Below are positions 33,897 to 41,270 of a DNA stretch of 41,270 nucleotides, one piece after another (the first letter of the stretch is position 1; each line of letters opens with the position of its first letter). Source of the stretch: Megalodesulfovibrio gigas DSM 1382 = ATCC 19364 (lineage in GTDB: Bacteria > Desulfobacterota > Desulfovibrionia > Desulfovibrionales > Desulfovibrionaceae); contig NC_022444.1 of NCBI RefSeq assembly GCF_000468495.1, positions 441,457-482,726 on the forward strand, written 5' to 3'. The translations under genes and the position numbers were made by a program. A model generated the notes under the pieces. The model searched no databases. It was not told the DNA's origin and was given only the letters and a program-made list of their open reading frames with translations.

Positions 33897-34892
33897 ATGA
33901 CACCCACTCCGCGCATTGTTTCCGGCATGCGGCCCACCGGCCCCCTGCACCTCGGCCATTATTTCGGCGTGCTCAAGCAGTGGCTTGAGCTGCAATCCAC
34001 CCACCACTGCTACTTCTTTGTGGCAGACTGGCACGCCCTGACCAGCGAATACCACGATCCCCTGCGCATCCGCGGCTTTGTGCCCGAGCTGGTGATGGAT
34101 TGGGTGGCCGCCGGGCTGGATCCCGCCCGCTGCACCATTTTCCAGCAGTCCATGGTGCCCGAGCACGTGGAACTGCATCTGGTGCTGTCCATGATCACCC
34201 CCACCAGCTGGCTGGAACGCAACCCCACGTACAAGGATCAGTTGCAGCAGCTTGCGGAAAAGGATCTGACCACCTACGGCTTTTTGGGCTATCCCGTGCT
34301 CCAGGCCGCGGACATCCTGCTGTACAAGCCCCAGGCCGTGCCCGTGGGCCAGGATCAGCTGCCCCACCTGGAACTGACGCGGGAAATCGCCCGCCGCTTC
34401 AACTTCCTTTATGGCGAGACCTTCCCCGAGCCCCAGGCCCTGCTAACCCCGGCCGCCAAGTGCCCGGGCCTGGACGGCCGCAAGATGAGCAAAAGCTACG
34501 GCAACTCCATCTACCTGCGCGAAGACTTTGTGGACGTGCGCAGCAAGGTGATGCAGATGCTGACCGACGCCAACCGCAAGCGCAAGACCGATCCGGGCGA
34601 TCCGAACATCTGCAACCTCTTCCCCTATCACGTGCTCATGACCGGCGCCGAGGATCAGGCCGCCATCCGCGACGCCTGCGTCAAGGCCGAAATCGGCTGC
34701 GTGGACTGCAAGAAAAAGCTCATCGAATCCATGGAAGCCTTCCTCACCCCGCTGCACGAGCGGCGCCGTCATCTGGTGGAACACCCCGAAGAGGCCTGGG
34801 ACATCCTGGAACGCGGCTCGGCCGTGGCCCGGGAAGAAGCGCAGCGCACCCAGGACGAAGTGCGCCGGCACATCAATTTCCTCGGGCGGTAG
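33897..34892 (+). CDS. trpS: Tryptophanyl-tRNA synthetase
   Basis: A 331-residue class I synthetase. RIVSGMRPTGPLHLGHYFG holds the HIGH-type motif (HLGH), and GRKMSKSYGNSI is the KMSKS loop. Length is that of bacterial TrpRS. The ATG at 33897 begins the conserved N-terminus; the frame is open to 33846 but that part is Pro-rich. Its end overlaps convergently by 20 bases with comEC on the other strand. Confidence 0.96.
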   Translation: MTPTPRIVSGMRPTGPLHLGHYFGVLKQWLELQSTHHCYFFVADWHALTSEYHDPLRIRGFVPELVMDWVAAGLDPARCTIFQQSMVPEHVELHLVLSMITPTSWLERNPTYKDQLQQLAEKDLTTYGFLGYPVLQAADILLYKPQAVPVGQDQLPHLELTREIARRFNFLYGETFPEPQALLTPAAKCPGLDGRKMSKSYGNSIYLREDFVDVRSKVMQMLTDANRKRKTDPGDPNICNLFPYHVLMTGAEDQAAIRDACVKAEIGCVDCKKKLIESMEAFLTPLHERRRHLVEHPEEAWDILERGSAVAREEAQRTQDEVRRHINFLGR

Positions 34893-37437
34893 TCACCCGC
34901 GGCATGCTGCCGGGGCTGTCCCATTCCAGGCGCACAGCCCCGGCTTCGGCCGTCACATGCAGCGACACCCCTCGGGCCGCCAGGGCCTCGCGGACGGTAT
35001 CGCTCGGAAACCCCCATTGATTCCACTGCCCGGCGCTGGCCAGGGCCACGGCCGGGGCCACGGTGTCCAGGAAGGTTTCGGAAAGGCTGTTCCCAGAGCC
35101 GTGATGCGGCAGCACCAGGGCCGAGGCAGCCAGCCTGTTGCCGAACCGGGCCGCCAATCCCTCCAGGCCCGCCCGTTCCAGATCCCCGGGCAGAATGGCC
35201 AGCGCCCTGCCCTGCCACAGCACGCACAGGGTCAGGGACTCCGCATTGCCCGCTCCGGCTGCCTTGCGGCGGGGATTGAGCGCCGCCAGTCGCAGTCCTG
35301 CCGCCGGGTCTCCCAGGCGCAACACCTCGCCGGCCAGCAGCGGCTCTTCCTTCAGACCGCCCTGCCGCAATGCCCCAGCCAGACGTGCCTGATCCCAGTC
35401 GGCATTGGGCGCACCGCCGTTGGACAGCACCCGCCGCGGTCCCAGGTGACTGATGGGATAGTAGCAGCCGCGCAGATGATCCACATCGTGATGACTGATG
35501 AAGACCAATTCCAGAGACGGCCGGCGCAGCCAGGCCAGGGCCGGCAGGATGATGCTGCGGCCGGGATCGAACGTGCGGGACTGAAAGCCGCCGCCGTCGA
35601 TGAGGGCGCGGCTGCCGTCCGGGCCTTCCAGCACCAGGGCCTGCCCCTGGCCCACGTCCAGGGCCGTGAGCCGCACCTGTCCTGAAGCCGGCAGCAACGT
35701 CGGCAGGCATCCCGCAACAAACAACGCGCAGGCTCCCGCCAGACCGGCCGTCTGCCAGGGCGTTGACCGGCCCGCCGCAAGACGGATGGTCGTCCAGCAA
35801 ATGATCCCCCACCAGCCGACCCACACTGCCCAGTGCGGCCGGATGGCGGCATGGCTCTGCAGCATCCCCCGGGCATCCAGCCAGCCCAGGCCGGCCAGCA
35901 AGGCGTCGGCCGAAACACTGGAAAGATCAAGCAGCCACCCGGAAACACTGGCCATCCAGGGCAGCAGGCCCGCCAGGGCCGTGCCCAGCACCCCCAGCAG
36001 CGCGCCGGGCACCACCAGCAGCCCCAGCAGCGGCAGCCACACGGCATTACACCAAAAGCTGCTTTGCACCTCGCCGAAGTGCCACAATTGCAGGGGCAGC
36101 AATGCCGCCTGTGCCGCCACACTCACGGCCAGCACCTGCACCAGCAGCCCCAGCATGCGCCGCAGGCTGCCATGTGGACCGGGCACGCCGGCCAAACCGG
36201 CGGCCGCGCCGCGCAGTCGCCAGCCCAACACACCGGCATAACAGGCGATGCCCGCCACCGCAGCCACGGAAAGCTGCAGCCGCAGATCCACGGCCATGGC
36301 CGGCGAAGCCAGCAGCAGCAACGCCACAGCCAGAAACAACCCGTCCAGCACCGCCGCCGGCCGGCCGCGCCAGGTCAGCAGGCACCAGATGGCAAACATC
36401 AGCGCCGCCCGCAGCAAGGACGGCGTGGCCCCGCCGAGCCACACATAGCCGGCCACCAGCGCCAGTCCGAACACCACGCCCCACTTGCGGCGCGGCAGGC
36501 GCAGGTATGCGGATGGCCAGAGGAACCCCAGCCCCCAGGCAGCGGCCCAGCCCAGGGAAGCCACAAACCCCACATGCGCGCCGGACAGGGCGATGGAGTG
36601 CGCCAGGGAGGCCGTGCGCAGGCGATCCACCGTCTCGTGCGACAACCACTGCCGTTCCCCGAAGGCCATCGCCAGCGCCAGGGCCCGGCCCTGATGCGCG
36701 GCGAATCGCGGGTCATCCGTGTCGTCCCGGGTCAGACTGTCCAGCGTGCGATGCAGCAACACGGCGCGCAGCCGCTCCGGCCACCACCCCGGCGCAAGCA
36801 CCTCCGCGGCCACGTCCCGGCCCCGGCTGTACGCCCTGGCCACCACGCCCTGCCGCATCCACCAGCCTTCGCTGGACTGGCTGCCAAAATTGACGAAGCC
36901 CCCTGCCGGACTCACGGCCAGCATCGTGCGGATCTCCGCCCCGGGGAGCAATGCAGGCAGCAGGCTGTCCGGCGGATAGTCCCAGGTCCAGGCGAGGCGA
37001 CCCGGCAACGGGCGTGTGGTGTTGGCCGAATCCGTCAATGTCACATGATCCAGGATGCAGCGCAGCCGGTTCCCGGGCAGGGACTCGCGCTCCAGCATTC
37101 GGGCAGTCACCTGATATTCGGCGCGCCGGCTGAGCCAGTCCGGCGCCTGGACGCGTGGCATGTCCAGCCAAGCCAGTCCCACACCCAGCCCCAGACAGGC
37201 CACGGCGGCGACCAGACGCACCGGCCCGCGCAAGAGATCGCGGCAGAGCAGGAAGATCAGGCCCCAGGCCGGCAGCCCGGCCCAGGGTGCATCCCAGGCC
37301 AGACAGCCGGCGAACAGGGCAAGCAGGCAGGCATGCCACGGCTGCAGCGGGGGCAGCCGGGCGCTTGCGGCGGATCGGACGCCAGCCGGAGCCATGGCGG
37401 CACCCCGCGTGCCTGGCCGTCGGCCCGATCTGTCCAT
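34873..37437 (-). CDS. comEC: ComEC/Rec2-type DNA uptake channel
   Basis: An 854-residue inner-membrane protein. The N-terminal helices and DUF4131 region are followed by the Competence domain with GRALALAMAFGERQWLS and SIALSGAHVGFVASLG, typical of ComEC, then many helices. A C-terminal metallo-beta-lactamase domain starts near residue 605 with LTALDVGQGQALVLEG; its site is SHHDVDHLRG, with SHHD in place of the more usual SHPD. It carries single-stranded DNA into the cytoplasm in natural transformation. GGAGGAG lies before the ATG. It follows murA by 27 bases. Confidence 0.93.
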   Translation of the reverse strand: MDRSGRRPGTRGAAMAPAGVRSAASARLPPLQPWHACLLALFAGCLAWDAPWAGLPAWGLIFLLCRDLLRGPVRLVAAVACLGLGVGLAWLDMPRVQAPDWLSRRAEYQVTARMLERESLPGNRLRCILDHVTLTDSANTTRPLPGRLAWTWDYPPDSLLPALLPGAEIRTMLAVSPAGGFVNFGSQSSEGWWMRQGVVARAYSRGRDVAAEVLAPGWWPERLRAVLLHRTLDSLTRDDTDDPRFAAHQGRALALAMAFGERQWLSHETVDRLRTASLAHSIALSGAHVGFVASLGWAAAWGLGFLWPSAYLRLPRRKWGVVFGLALVAGYVWLGGATPSLLRAALMFAIWCLLTWRGRPAAVLDGLFLAVALLLLASPAMAVDLRLQLSVAAVAGIACYAGVLGWRLRGAAAGLAGVPGPHGSLRRMLGLLVQVLAVSVAAQAALLPLQLWHFGEVQSSFWCNAVWLPLLGLLVVPGALLGVLGTALAGLLPWMASVSGWLLDLSSVSADALLAGLGWLDARGMLQSHAAIRPHWAVWVGWWGIICWTTIRLAAGRSTPWQTAGLAGACALFVAGCLPTLLPASGQVRLTALDVGQGQALVLEGPDGSRALIDGGGFQSRTFDPGRSIILPALAWLRRPSLELVFISHHDVDHLRGCYYPISHLGPRRVLSNGGAPNADWDQARLAGALRQGGLKEEPLLAGEVLRLGDPAAGLRLAALNPRRKAAGAGNAESLTLCVLWQGRALAILPGDLERAGLEGLAARFGNRLAASALVLPHHGSGNSLSETFLDTVAPAVALASAGQWNQWGFPSDTVREALAARGVSLHVTAEAGAVRLEWDSPGSMPRVTTARGN

Positions 37438-37464
37438 CCACTCCTCCGCATGTTCAGGTGCCGA

Positions 37465-38718
37465 TCAATCCATAGATCGGTACACCTTGGCGCCAACGTT
37501 TGTCAACTTTATATCGAGTTCTTCATATCCACGATCCAGATGATAGATGCGCTGTACCGTGGTAACGCCCGAGGCGGCCAGCCCGGCCACCACCAGCGAG
37601 GCCGAGGCCCGCAGATCCGAGGCCATCACCGGCGCGCCATTCAGGCGCTCCACGCCCCGCACCACCGCCGTACGGCCCGAGAGCTTGATGCGTGCGCCCA
37701 TGCGCATCAGTTCCTGCACATGCATGAAGCGGTTTTCGAAAATTGTTTCTTCAATAACACCGCTGCCTTCTGCCAGACACATGGCGGCCATCACCTGGGC
37801 CTGCATGTCCGTGGGAAAACCCGGGTACGGCAGGGTCATCACATCCACCGCGCGCAGCCGGGCGTCCACACGCACGCGAATCCCCCCGGCCTCGCGGGTG
37901 AACTGCACGCCCATCTGCTGCAATACGTCCATCTGGGCATCCATGGCGTCCAGGGGACAATTGGTCAGCAACACGTCACCTCGGGTGGCAGCCACGGCGG
38001 CCATGTATGTGCCAGCTTCTATCCTGTCACTCATGATGGCGTAGGGGGTCGGCACGAGTCTGGCCACGCCCTGGATGCGCAGCACGCTGGTACCCTGCCC
38101 GGTAATGCGCGCGCCGCAGGCATTGAGAAAGTTGGCCAGATCCGTCACTTCCGGCTCGCGGGCGGCGTTTTCCAGAATGGTTTCACCCTCGGCCAGGGCC
38201 GCGGCCATGAGCAGGTTTTCCGTACCGCCCACGGTGGGGAACGGGAACTGGATGTGCGCGCCCTTGAGGCCGCCATCGACGCGGCCGTCGATGTAGCCGG
38301 AATCCAGCTCGAAGGTTGCGCCCATTTTTTCCAGGGCCGCCAAGTGCATATCCACGGGACGCGCCCCGATGGCGCAGCCGCCGGGCAGGGCCACCCGGGC
38401 CCGGCCCAGCCGTGCCAGGAGCGGCCCCAGACACAGGGCCGAGGCGCGCATGGTCTTCACCAGATCGTAGGGCGCTTCGTGGGCCAGGGCTCCGGGGACA
38501 ACCTGGAGGACGTCGCCTTCGAGATGCGTTTCACACCCCAGGATTTCCAGCAGCTTGCAGGTGGTGCGGATGTCCTTGAGGCGTGGAACATTGTGGAAGG
38601 TCACTGACGAGTCGAACAGCAGGGCGGCAAACAGAATGGGCAGGGCGGCATTCTTGGAGCCGCTGATGGGGATGGTTCCATGCAGCTCGCGGCCGCCGTG
38701 AATCACAAGATGTTCCAT
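37465..38718 (-). CDS. murA: UDP-N-acetylglucosamine 1-carboxyvinyltransferase
   Basis: A 417-residue enzyme for the first committed step of peptidoglycan synthesis, transferring enolpyruvyl from PEP to UDP-GlcNAc. K22 in [11 protein letters not shown] and C115 in [15 protein letters not shown] are the conserved active-site residues; Cys at 115 predicts sensitivity to fosfomycin in vitro. The ATG at 38718 was chosen for the conserved MEHLVIHGG start. comEC follows in the same direction. Confidence 0.97.
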   Translation of the reverse strand: MEHLVIHGGRELHGTIPISGSKNAALPILFAALLFDSSVTFHNVPRLKDIRTTCKLLEILGCETHLEGDVLQVVPGALAHEAPYDLVKTMRASALCLGPLLARLGRARVALPGGCAIGARPVDMHLAALEKMGATFELDSGYIDGRVDGGLKGAHIQFPFPTVGGTENLLMAAALAEGETILENAAREPEVTDLANFLNACGARITGQGTSVLRIQGVARLVPTPYAIMSDRIEAGTYMAAVAATRGDVLLTNCPLDAMDAQMDVLQQMGVQFTREAGGIRVRVDARLRAVDVMTLPYPGFPTDMQAQVMAAMCLAEGSGVIEETIFENRFMHVQELMRMGARIKLSGRTAVVRGVERLNGAPVMASDLRASASLVVAGLAASGVTTVQRIYHLDRGYEELDIKLTNVGAKVYRSMD

Positions 38719-38775
38719 GGCATCCTTCAGTGGAAAAAAAGGTGGCTTGGTGCTGGCCGTTCTACCAATCAACGC

Positions 38776-38804
38776 TTGACTTGGGAAGAGTTCGACAGTA
38801 AGAG
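38776..38804 (+). promoter_or_regulatory. Putative promoter of tRNA-His
   Basis: TTGACT, a 17-base spacer, then TAAGAG. Predicted start near 38811, eight bases before the tRNA. Confidence 0.5.
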
Positions 38805-38818
38805 ATTTTCTTTCTTAC

Positions 38819-38895
38819 GGCGGGAGTAGCTCAGTAGGTAGAGCACACGGTTGTGGCCCGTGTGGCCGTGGGTTCAAGTCCCATCTCTCGCCCCA
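38819..38895 (+). tRNA. tRNA-His (GTG anticodon)
   Basis: A 77-base cloverleaf with encoded CCA. The acceptor stem GCGGGAG pairs with CTCTCGC with one G-U. The extra 5' G at 38819 faces the discriminator C at 38892, the G(-1)-C73 identity pair unique to tRNA-His. The anticodon loop is TTGTGGC in a stem CACGG/CCGTG, and the T-loop is GGTTCAAGTC. Confidence 0.97.
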
Positions 38896-38903
38896 GCAAG
38901 CCC

Positions 38904-38931
38904 AAGGCGCAGTTTCGACTGCGCCTTTTTT
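38904..38931 (+). terminator. Terminator of tRNA-His
   Basis: AAGGCGCAG/CTGCGCCTT, a 9-bp stem with a 6-base loop, followed by a T-run, 9 bases past the CCA. Confidence 0.9.
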
Positions 38932-40490
38932 CATGCCCGACGCAGCCGGCGGCGCAGCATCCGCCCAAGCAGCACGGCTTCCGGCACGCGCAGGAGCAGC
39001 GCCCCCAGGCCGAACGCTACCGCCCAGCCAGGAATGCACGCCACCCGCAGCCAGGACGACGCCGGCAGCAGGCCATCCACCCAGACGATGCCGCCGGCCA
39101 TGGCCAGCCCCAGGCCGATCATCCGGACCAGCCAGCCGGCATCGGCCCGATCCATGTGCCAGGCGCTGCCACGTCCCAGCATGAGGGCCTGGAGCCAGGC
39201 CCCAACCCCCAGGGCCATGGCCGGAGCGCGCGGCCCTGCGGTCCATTCAAAAACAAGCTCCGCCAGCACAAAGGCTGCCACGCCGGCTGCGCCGGCCAGC
39301 ACCGTCAGCCGATGCCGACCCTGGGCATAGGCCGCCGCCAGCAGCGGCCGCGTCATGGCCAGGGCTGGCAACGCCAGGGCGAACCATTGCAGCATGGCTG
39401 TGGTGAGGGTCACGCCGTGCGCATCGAATTGCCCCCGGCCGAACAACACCACCACCACCGGACGCGCCAGCAGCAGCAGCCCCACGGCCGCCGGCACCGC
39501 CAGGAACAGGCTCGCGCGCAGTGCCCCGCGCAGGGCCGTGACAAAGCCGTGCTGCTCGCCCTGGGCGTGCAGGGCGGCCAGTTCCGGCAGGGCCACCGTG
39601 GAAATGGCCACCCCGGCCAGCCCCAGGGGGAACTGCAGCAGCCTGTCGGCATAGTACAGGGCGCTCGTCGTGCCCGTGCCCAGGACCGTGCCGCGGAACG
39701 AGGCCAGCATGAGCATGATCTGAAAGGCGGACGCCCCCAGCATGGTCGGCAGCATCTCGCGCCCCACCCGGGCCAGCGCTGCCGGCCGCAGAGGGGTACG
39801 GCCGATCCAGACAAATCCTTGCCGCCGCAAGTCCGGCAGTTGCAGCCACACCTGCCCGACGCCGGCCACAAGCAGCCCGGCAGCCAGACACACGGCAACG
39901 TCCTGCCCCAGCCCTGCCCCCAGGCCTGCGGCAGCGATGAGCACCACATTGAGCAGGCATGGCGACAGGGCCGGCATCAGAAATCGATCCAGCACATGCA
40001 GCATGCTCACGCAGATGCCTGCCGCGGCGGTGGTCAGCAGATAGGGCATGCAGATGGCCAGAAGCACGGCGGCCCTGGCGGCGAGTTCGGGAGCGTCCGC
40101 AAATCCCGGCGCAATGGCTTTGACGAGGAGATCGGCATGCAGCATGGCCAGCGCAGTGAGCGGTCCAACCACCAGGCCGCCCCACAGCAGCAGGCACCGG
40201 CCCAGCTGGAACATGCGTTCCCGGCCGCCGTCGGTGCGGGCCTGGGCCAGGGCCGGACCCACGGCCATGGAGAAGGTGCCCTCCCCCAGCATCCGGCGCA
40301 AGGCCTCGGGGATGCGGAAGGCCACGAAGAAGGCATCGGCCATGGGACCGGCACCCAGGGCCATGGCCACGACCATGTCGCGCACGAATCCGAGCATCCG
40401 GCTGACCAGGGTGGCCCCGGCCACCACCCCGGCCTTGCGCAAGCGATGCTGGGCGGCGTCTTCTGCCTGCCGATCCGGCGCGTCAGCCAT
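38931..40490 (-). CDS. murJ: Lipid II flippase MurJ (MviN family)
   Basis: A 519-residue polytopic protein with about 14 hydrophobic helices. The family start is clear: RKAGVVAGATLVSRMLGFVR, DAFFVAFRIPEALRRMLGEG and FSMAVGPALAQ. It flips lipid II to the periplasmic face for peptidoglycan synthesis, which fits with murA nearby on the same strand beyond the tRNA. The ribosome site is weak. Its stop overlaps the tRNA terminator. Confidence 0.95.
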   Translation of the reverse strand: MADAPDRQAEDAAQHRLRKAGVVAGATLVSRMLGFVRDMVVAMALGAGPMADAFFVAFRIPEALRRMLGEGTFSMAVGPALAQARTDGGRERMFQLGRCLLLWGGLVVGPLTALAMLHADLLVKAIAPGFADAPELAARAAVLLAICMPYLLTTAAAGICVSMLHVLDRFLMPALSPCLLNVVLIAAAGLGAGLGQDVAVCLAAGLLVAGVGQVWLQLPDLRRQGFVWIGRTPLRPAALARVGREMLPTMLGASAFQIMLMLASFRGTVLGTGTTSALYYADRLLQFPLGLAGVAISTVALPELAALHAQGEQHGFVTALRGALRASLFLAVPAAVGLLLLARPVVVVLFGRGQFDAHGVTLTTAMLQWFALALPALAMTRPLLAAAYAQGRHRLTVLAGAAGVAAFVLAELVFEWTAGPRAPAMALGVGAWLQALMLGRGSAWHMDRADAGWLVRMIGLGLAMAGGIVWVDGLLPASSWLRVACIPGWAVAFGLGALLLRVPEAVLLGRMLRRRLRRA

Positions 40491-40524
40491 GGCGTTTCAA
40501 CGCCGATCCTGGTAGAAATCGCCC

Positions 40525-40845
40525 ATGAGCAAACCAGCCCTGCGCGTGTACGGGACCCTGTTCGGGACACCCCGCCCTGTGTTCGAGGCCCTGAAAGACC
40601 GCTTCGGGTTCGATGTGGAAACCTGGAGCGACGGCAAATGCGAGTTGGAATATGAAGGCAATTGGTGTGACGTGGAAGGCCTGGCCGAGGCCCTGCCCGA
40701 CCACATCACGCCGGAGATGGAGGGCAAGATCGACGCCATCGACCAGCACGCCTGGACGCTGACGCGCATTGCCGTGGCCGGCGGCCGCGTGACCGTCAAA
40801 ACCATCTCCTGCGACGATCCGCTGGAAAAGTACCGGATGGAATAG
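40525..40845 (+). CDS. Small conserved protein, function unknown
   Basis: A 106-residue soluble protein starting SKPALRVYGTLFGTPRPVFE and ending in SCDDPLEKYRME. It has two cysteines close together (C39 and C48), a charged middle and no signal peptide or membrane segment. I do not recognise the family. Codon use is like the neighbours, so it looks like a real gene. Divergent from murJ with 34 bases between starts; convergent with the Trm112-like gene. Confidence 0.62.
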   Translation: MSKPALRVYGTLFGTPRPVFEALKDRFGFDVETWSDGKCELEYEGNWCDVEGLAEALPDHITPEMEGKIDAIDQHAWTLTRIAVAGGRVTVKTISCDDPLEKYRME

Positions 40846-40863
40846 GCAACTCCGGCTGCGGCG

Positions 40864-41070
40864 TCAGGCGGAAACAGCCTGGCGCTTGCCAGCCTTCCAG
40901 TCCACCAGGGTGATGGCTTCCTCGGGCAGCATGACCGGGATTTCGTCGCGAATGGGATAGACCATGCCCGTGGCCTCGCAGACCAGTCCATCTTCCTCGG
41001 GGGTGAGGGTCAGGGGCTGCTTGGAGACGGGGTCCACCAGGATATCCAGCAATTCCTTATTGAAAGCCAT
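40864..41070 (-). CDS. Trm112-like (YcaR/DUF343) small protein
   Basis: A 68-residue protein: NKELLDILVDPVSKQPL, then GLVCEATGMVYPIRDEIPVM. The layout matches Trm112/YcaR. Where many members have CPVC, this has DPVS, leaving a single Cys, so the zinc site is lost. In other organisms Trm112 activates methyltransferases. AGGAGG lies 7 bases before the ATG. No partner methyltransferase is adjacent. Confidence 0.78.
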   Translation of the reverse strand: MAFNKELLDILVDPVSKQPLTLTPEEDGLVCEATGMVYPIRDEIPVMLPEEAITLVDWKAGKRQAVSA

Positions 41071-41130
41071 GGGCGTTCCTCCTGTGGGCCGGTGATGACA
41101 CGCCAGCCCCGGCTTTGCAAGTCCCAACAG

Positions 41131-41164
41131 AAACGGCCAGGAGCGCAAAGTCTCCTGGCCGTTT
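41131..41164. terminator. Inverted repeat, probable terminator
   Basis: AAACGGCCAGGAG and CTCCTGGCCGTTT form a perfect 13-bp stem with an 8-base loop. A short T-rich stretch follows in the plus direction. The gene served is uncertain; it may lie beyond the window. Confidence 0.6.
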
Positions 41165-41221
41165 AATTTCGTACGACAAGACAGCTTGTTAGAGCATCTT
41201 AACCTTGAAAAAGGGCATTGT

Positions 41222-41256
41222 GAGAAGGGAAACCTTTTGCAAAAGGTTCTCCCTCT
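41222..41256. repeat. Palindromic repeat-like element at the right edge
   Basis: AACCTTTTGCAAAAGGTT is a perfect 18-base palindrome flanked by GGGA and CTCCC. The form resembles terminator-like repeats I associate with desulfovibrio genomes. Copy number cannot be judged here. Confidence 0.5.
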
Positions 41257-41270
41257 CGCGCTCTCCCCTT

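Noticed and set aside
38819-38895. tRNA-His as an integration site for a mobile element
   Set aside because: Its 3' end is followed directly by a terminator and murJ. No repeated tRNA 3' end or integrase is present.

Overview
The window is about 41 kb of GC-rich Gram-negative chromosome. A 59-residue ferredoxin at 7654..7833 matches, as I recall it, the Desulfovibrio gigas ferredoxin at almost every position. Together with a bacteriohemerythrin, an MCP/CheW pair, a TtuA-type tRNA thiolase and a selenocysteine gene, it points to a sulfate-reducing Desulfovibrionaceae host of the Megalodesulfovibrio (D. gigas) type. Genes are dense, no intergenic stretch exceeds 300 bases, and several transcription units end in clear intrinsic terminators.

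Layout. 1-4 kb (minus): a CDF cation transporter, a class IV aminotransferase, aspartate-semialdehyde dehydrogenase and a bacteriohemerythrin, with terminators after the aminotransferase and asd. 3.9-7.6 kb: a SPOR-like envelope protein (plus), then a tight minus-strand operon of a D-threonine-aldolase-like PLP enzyme, a Nudix hydrolase and MetF. 7.6-10.4 kb: ferredoxin, a SagB-type double nitroreductase and a divergent orphan ABC ATPase. 10.5-16.3 kb: serS, a very small minus-strand gene that I read as a selenoprotein, an MCP-CheW pair with its terminator, and a flavin disulfide-reductase homologue.

16.3-18.3 kb is the accessory-looking part. It is a minus-strand chain of overlapping genes: a protein with a phage Mu gpF-like Cys/His motif, a secreted protein resembling the SecD P1 head, a degraded partial copy of that gene, and a small Cys-rich protein. 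Parts of it are visibly AT-richer than the flanks.

18.4-26.7 kb (plus) is the envelope biogenesis block lysS-lolE-lolD-bamA-skp-fabZ, followed by a protein with two winged-helix-like repeats. BamA carries an extra N-terminal domain. The lpxD and lpxA genes that often flank fabZ in such clusters are absent here. 26.7-32.5 kb (minus) holds a DUF1786-like protein, a glycosyltransferase with an extra C-terminal domain, a GspE/PilB ATPase, and the chain HPt - ubiquitin-like sulfur carrier - TtuA. 32.7-41 kb holds a receiver protein, a site-2 protease, trpS, comEC, murA, tRNA-His with its own promoter and terminator, murJ, a small conserved protein and a Trm112-like protein. The right edge contains two inverted repeats.

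The strongest candidate for something new is the 46-codon gene at 11844..11984. It has a promoter, a strong Shine-Dalgarno site, one membrane helix, an in-frame UGA followed at the correct distance by a bacterial SECIS-like hairpin with a GGU apical loop, a Cys and Lys/Arg-rich tail, and a terminator. A conventional gene caller would stop at codon 30 or miss it.
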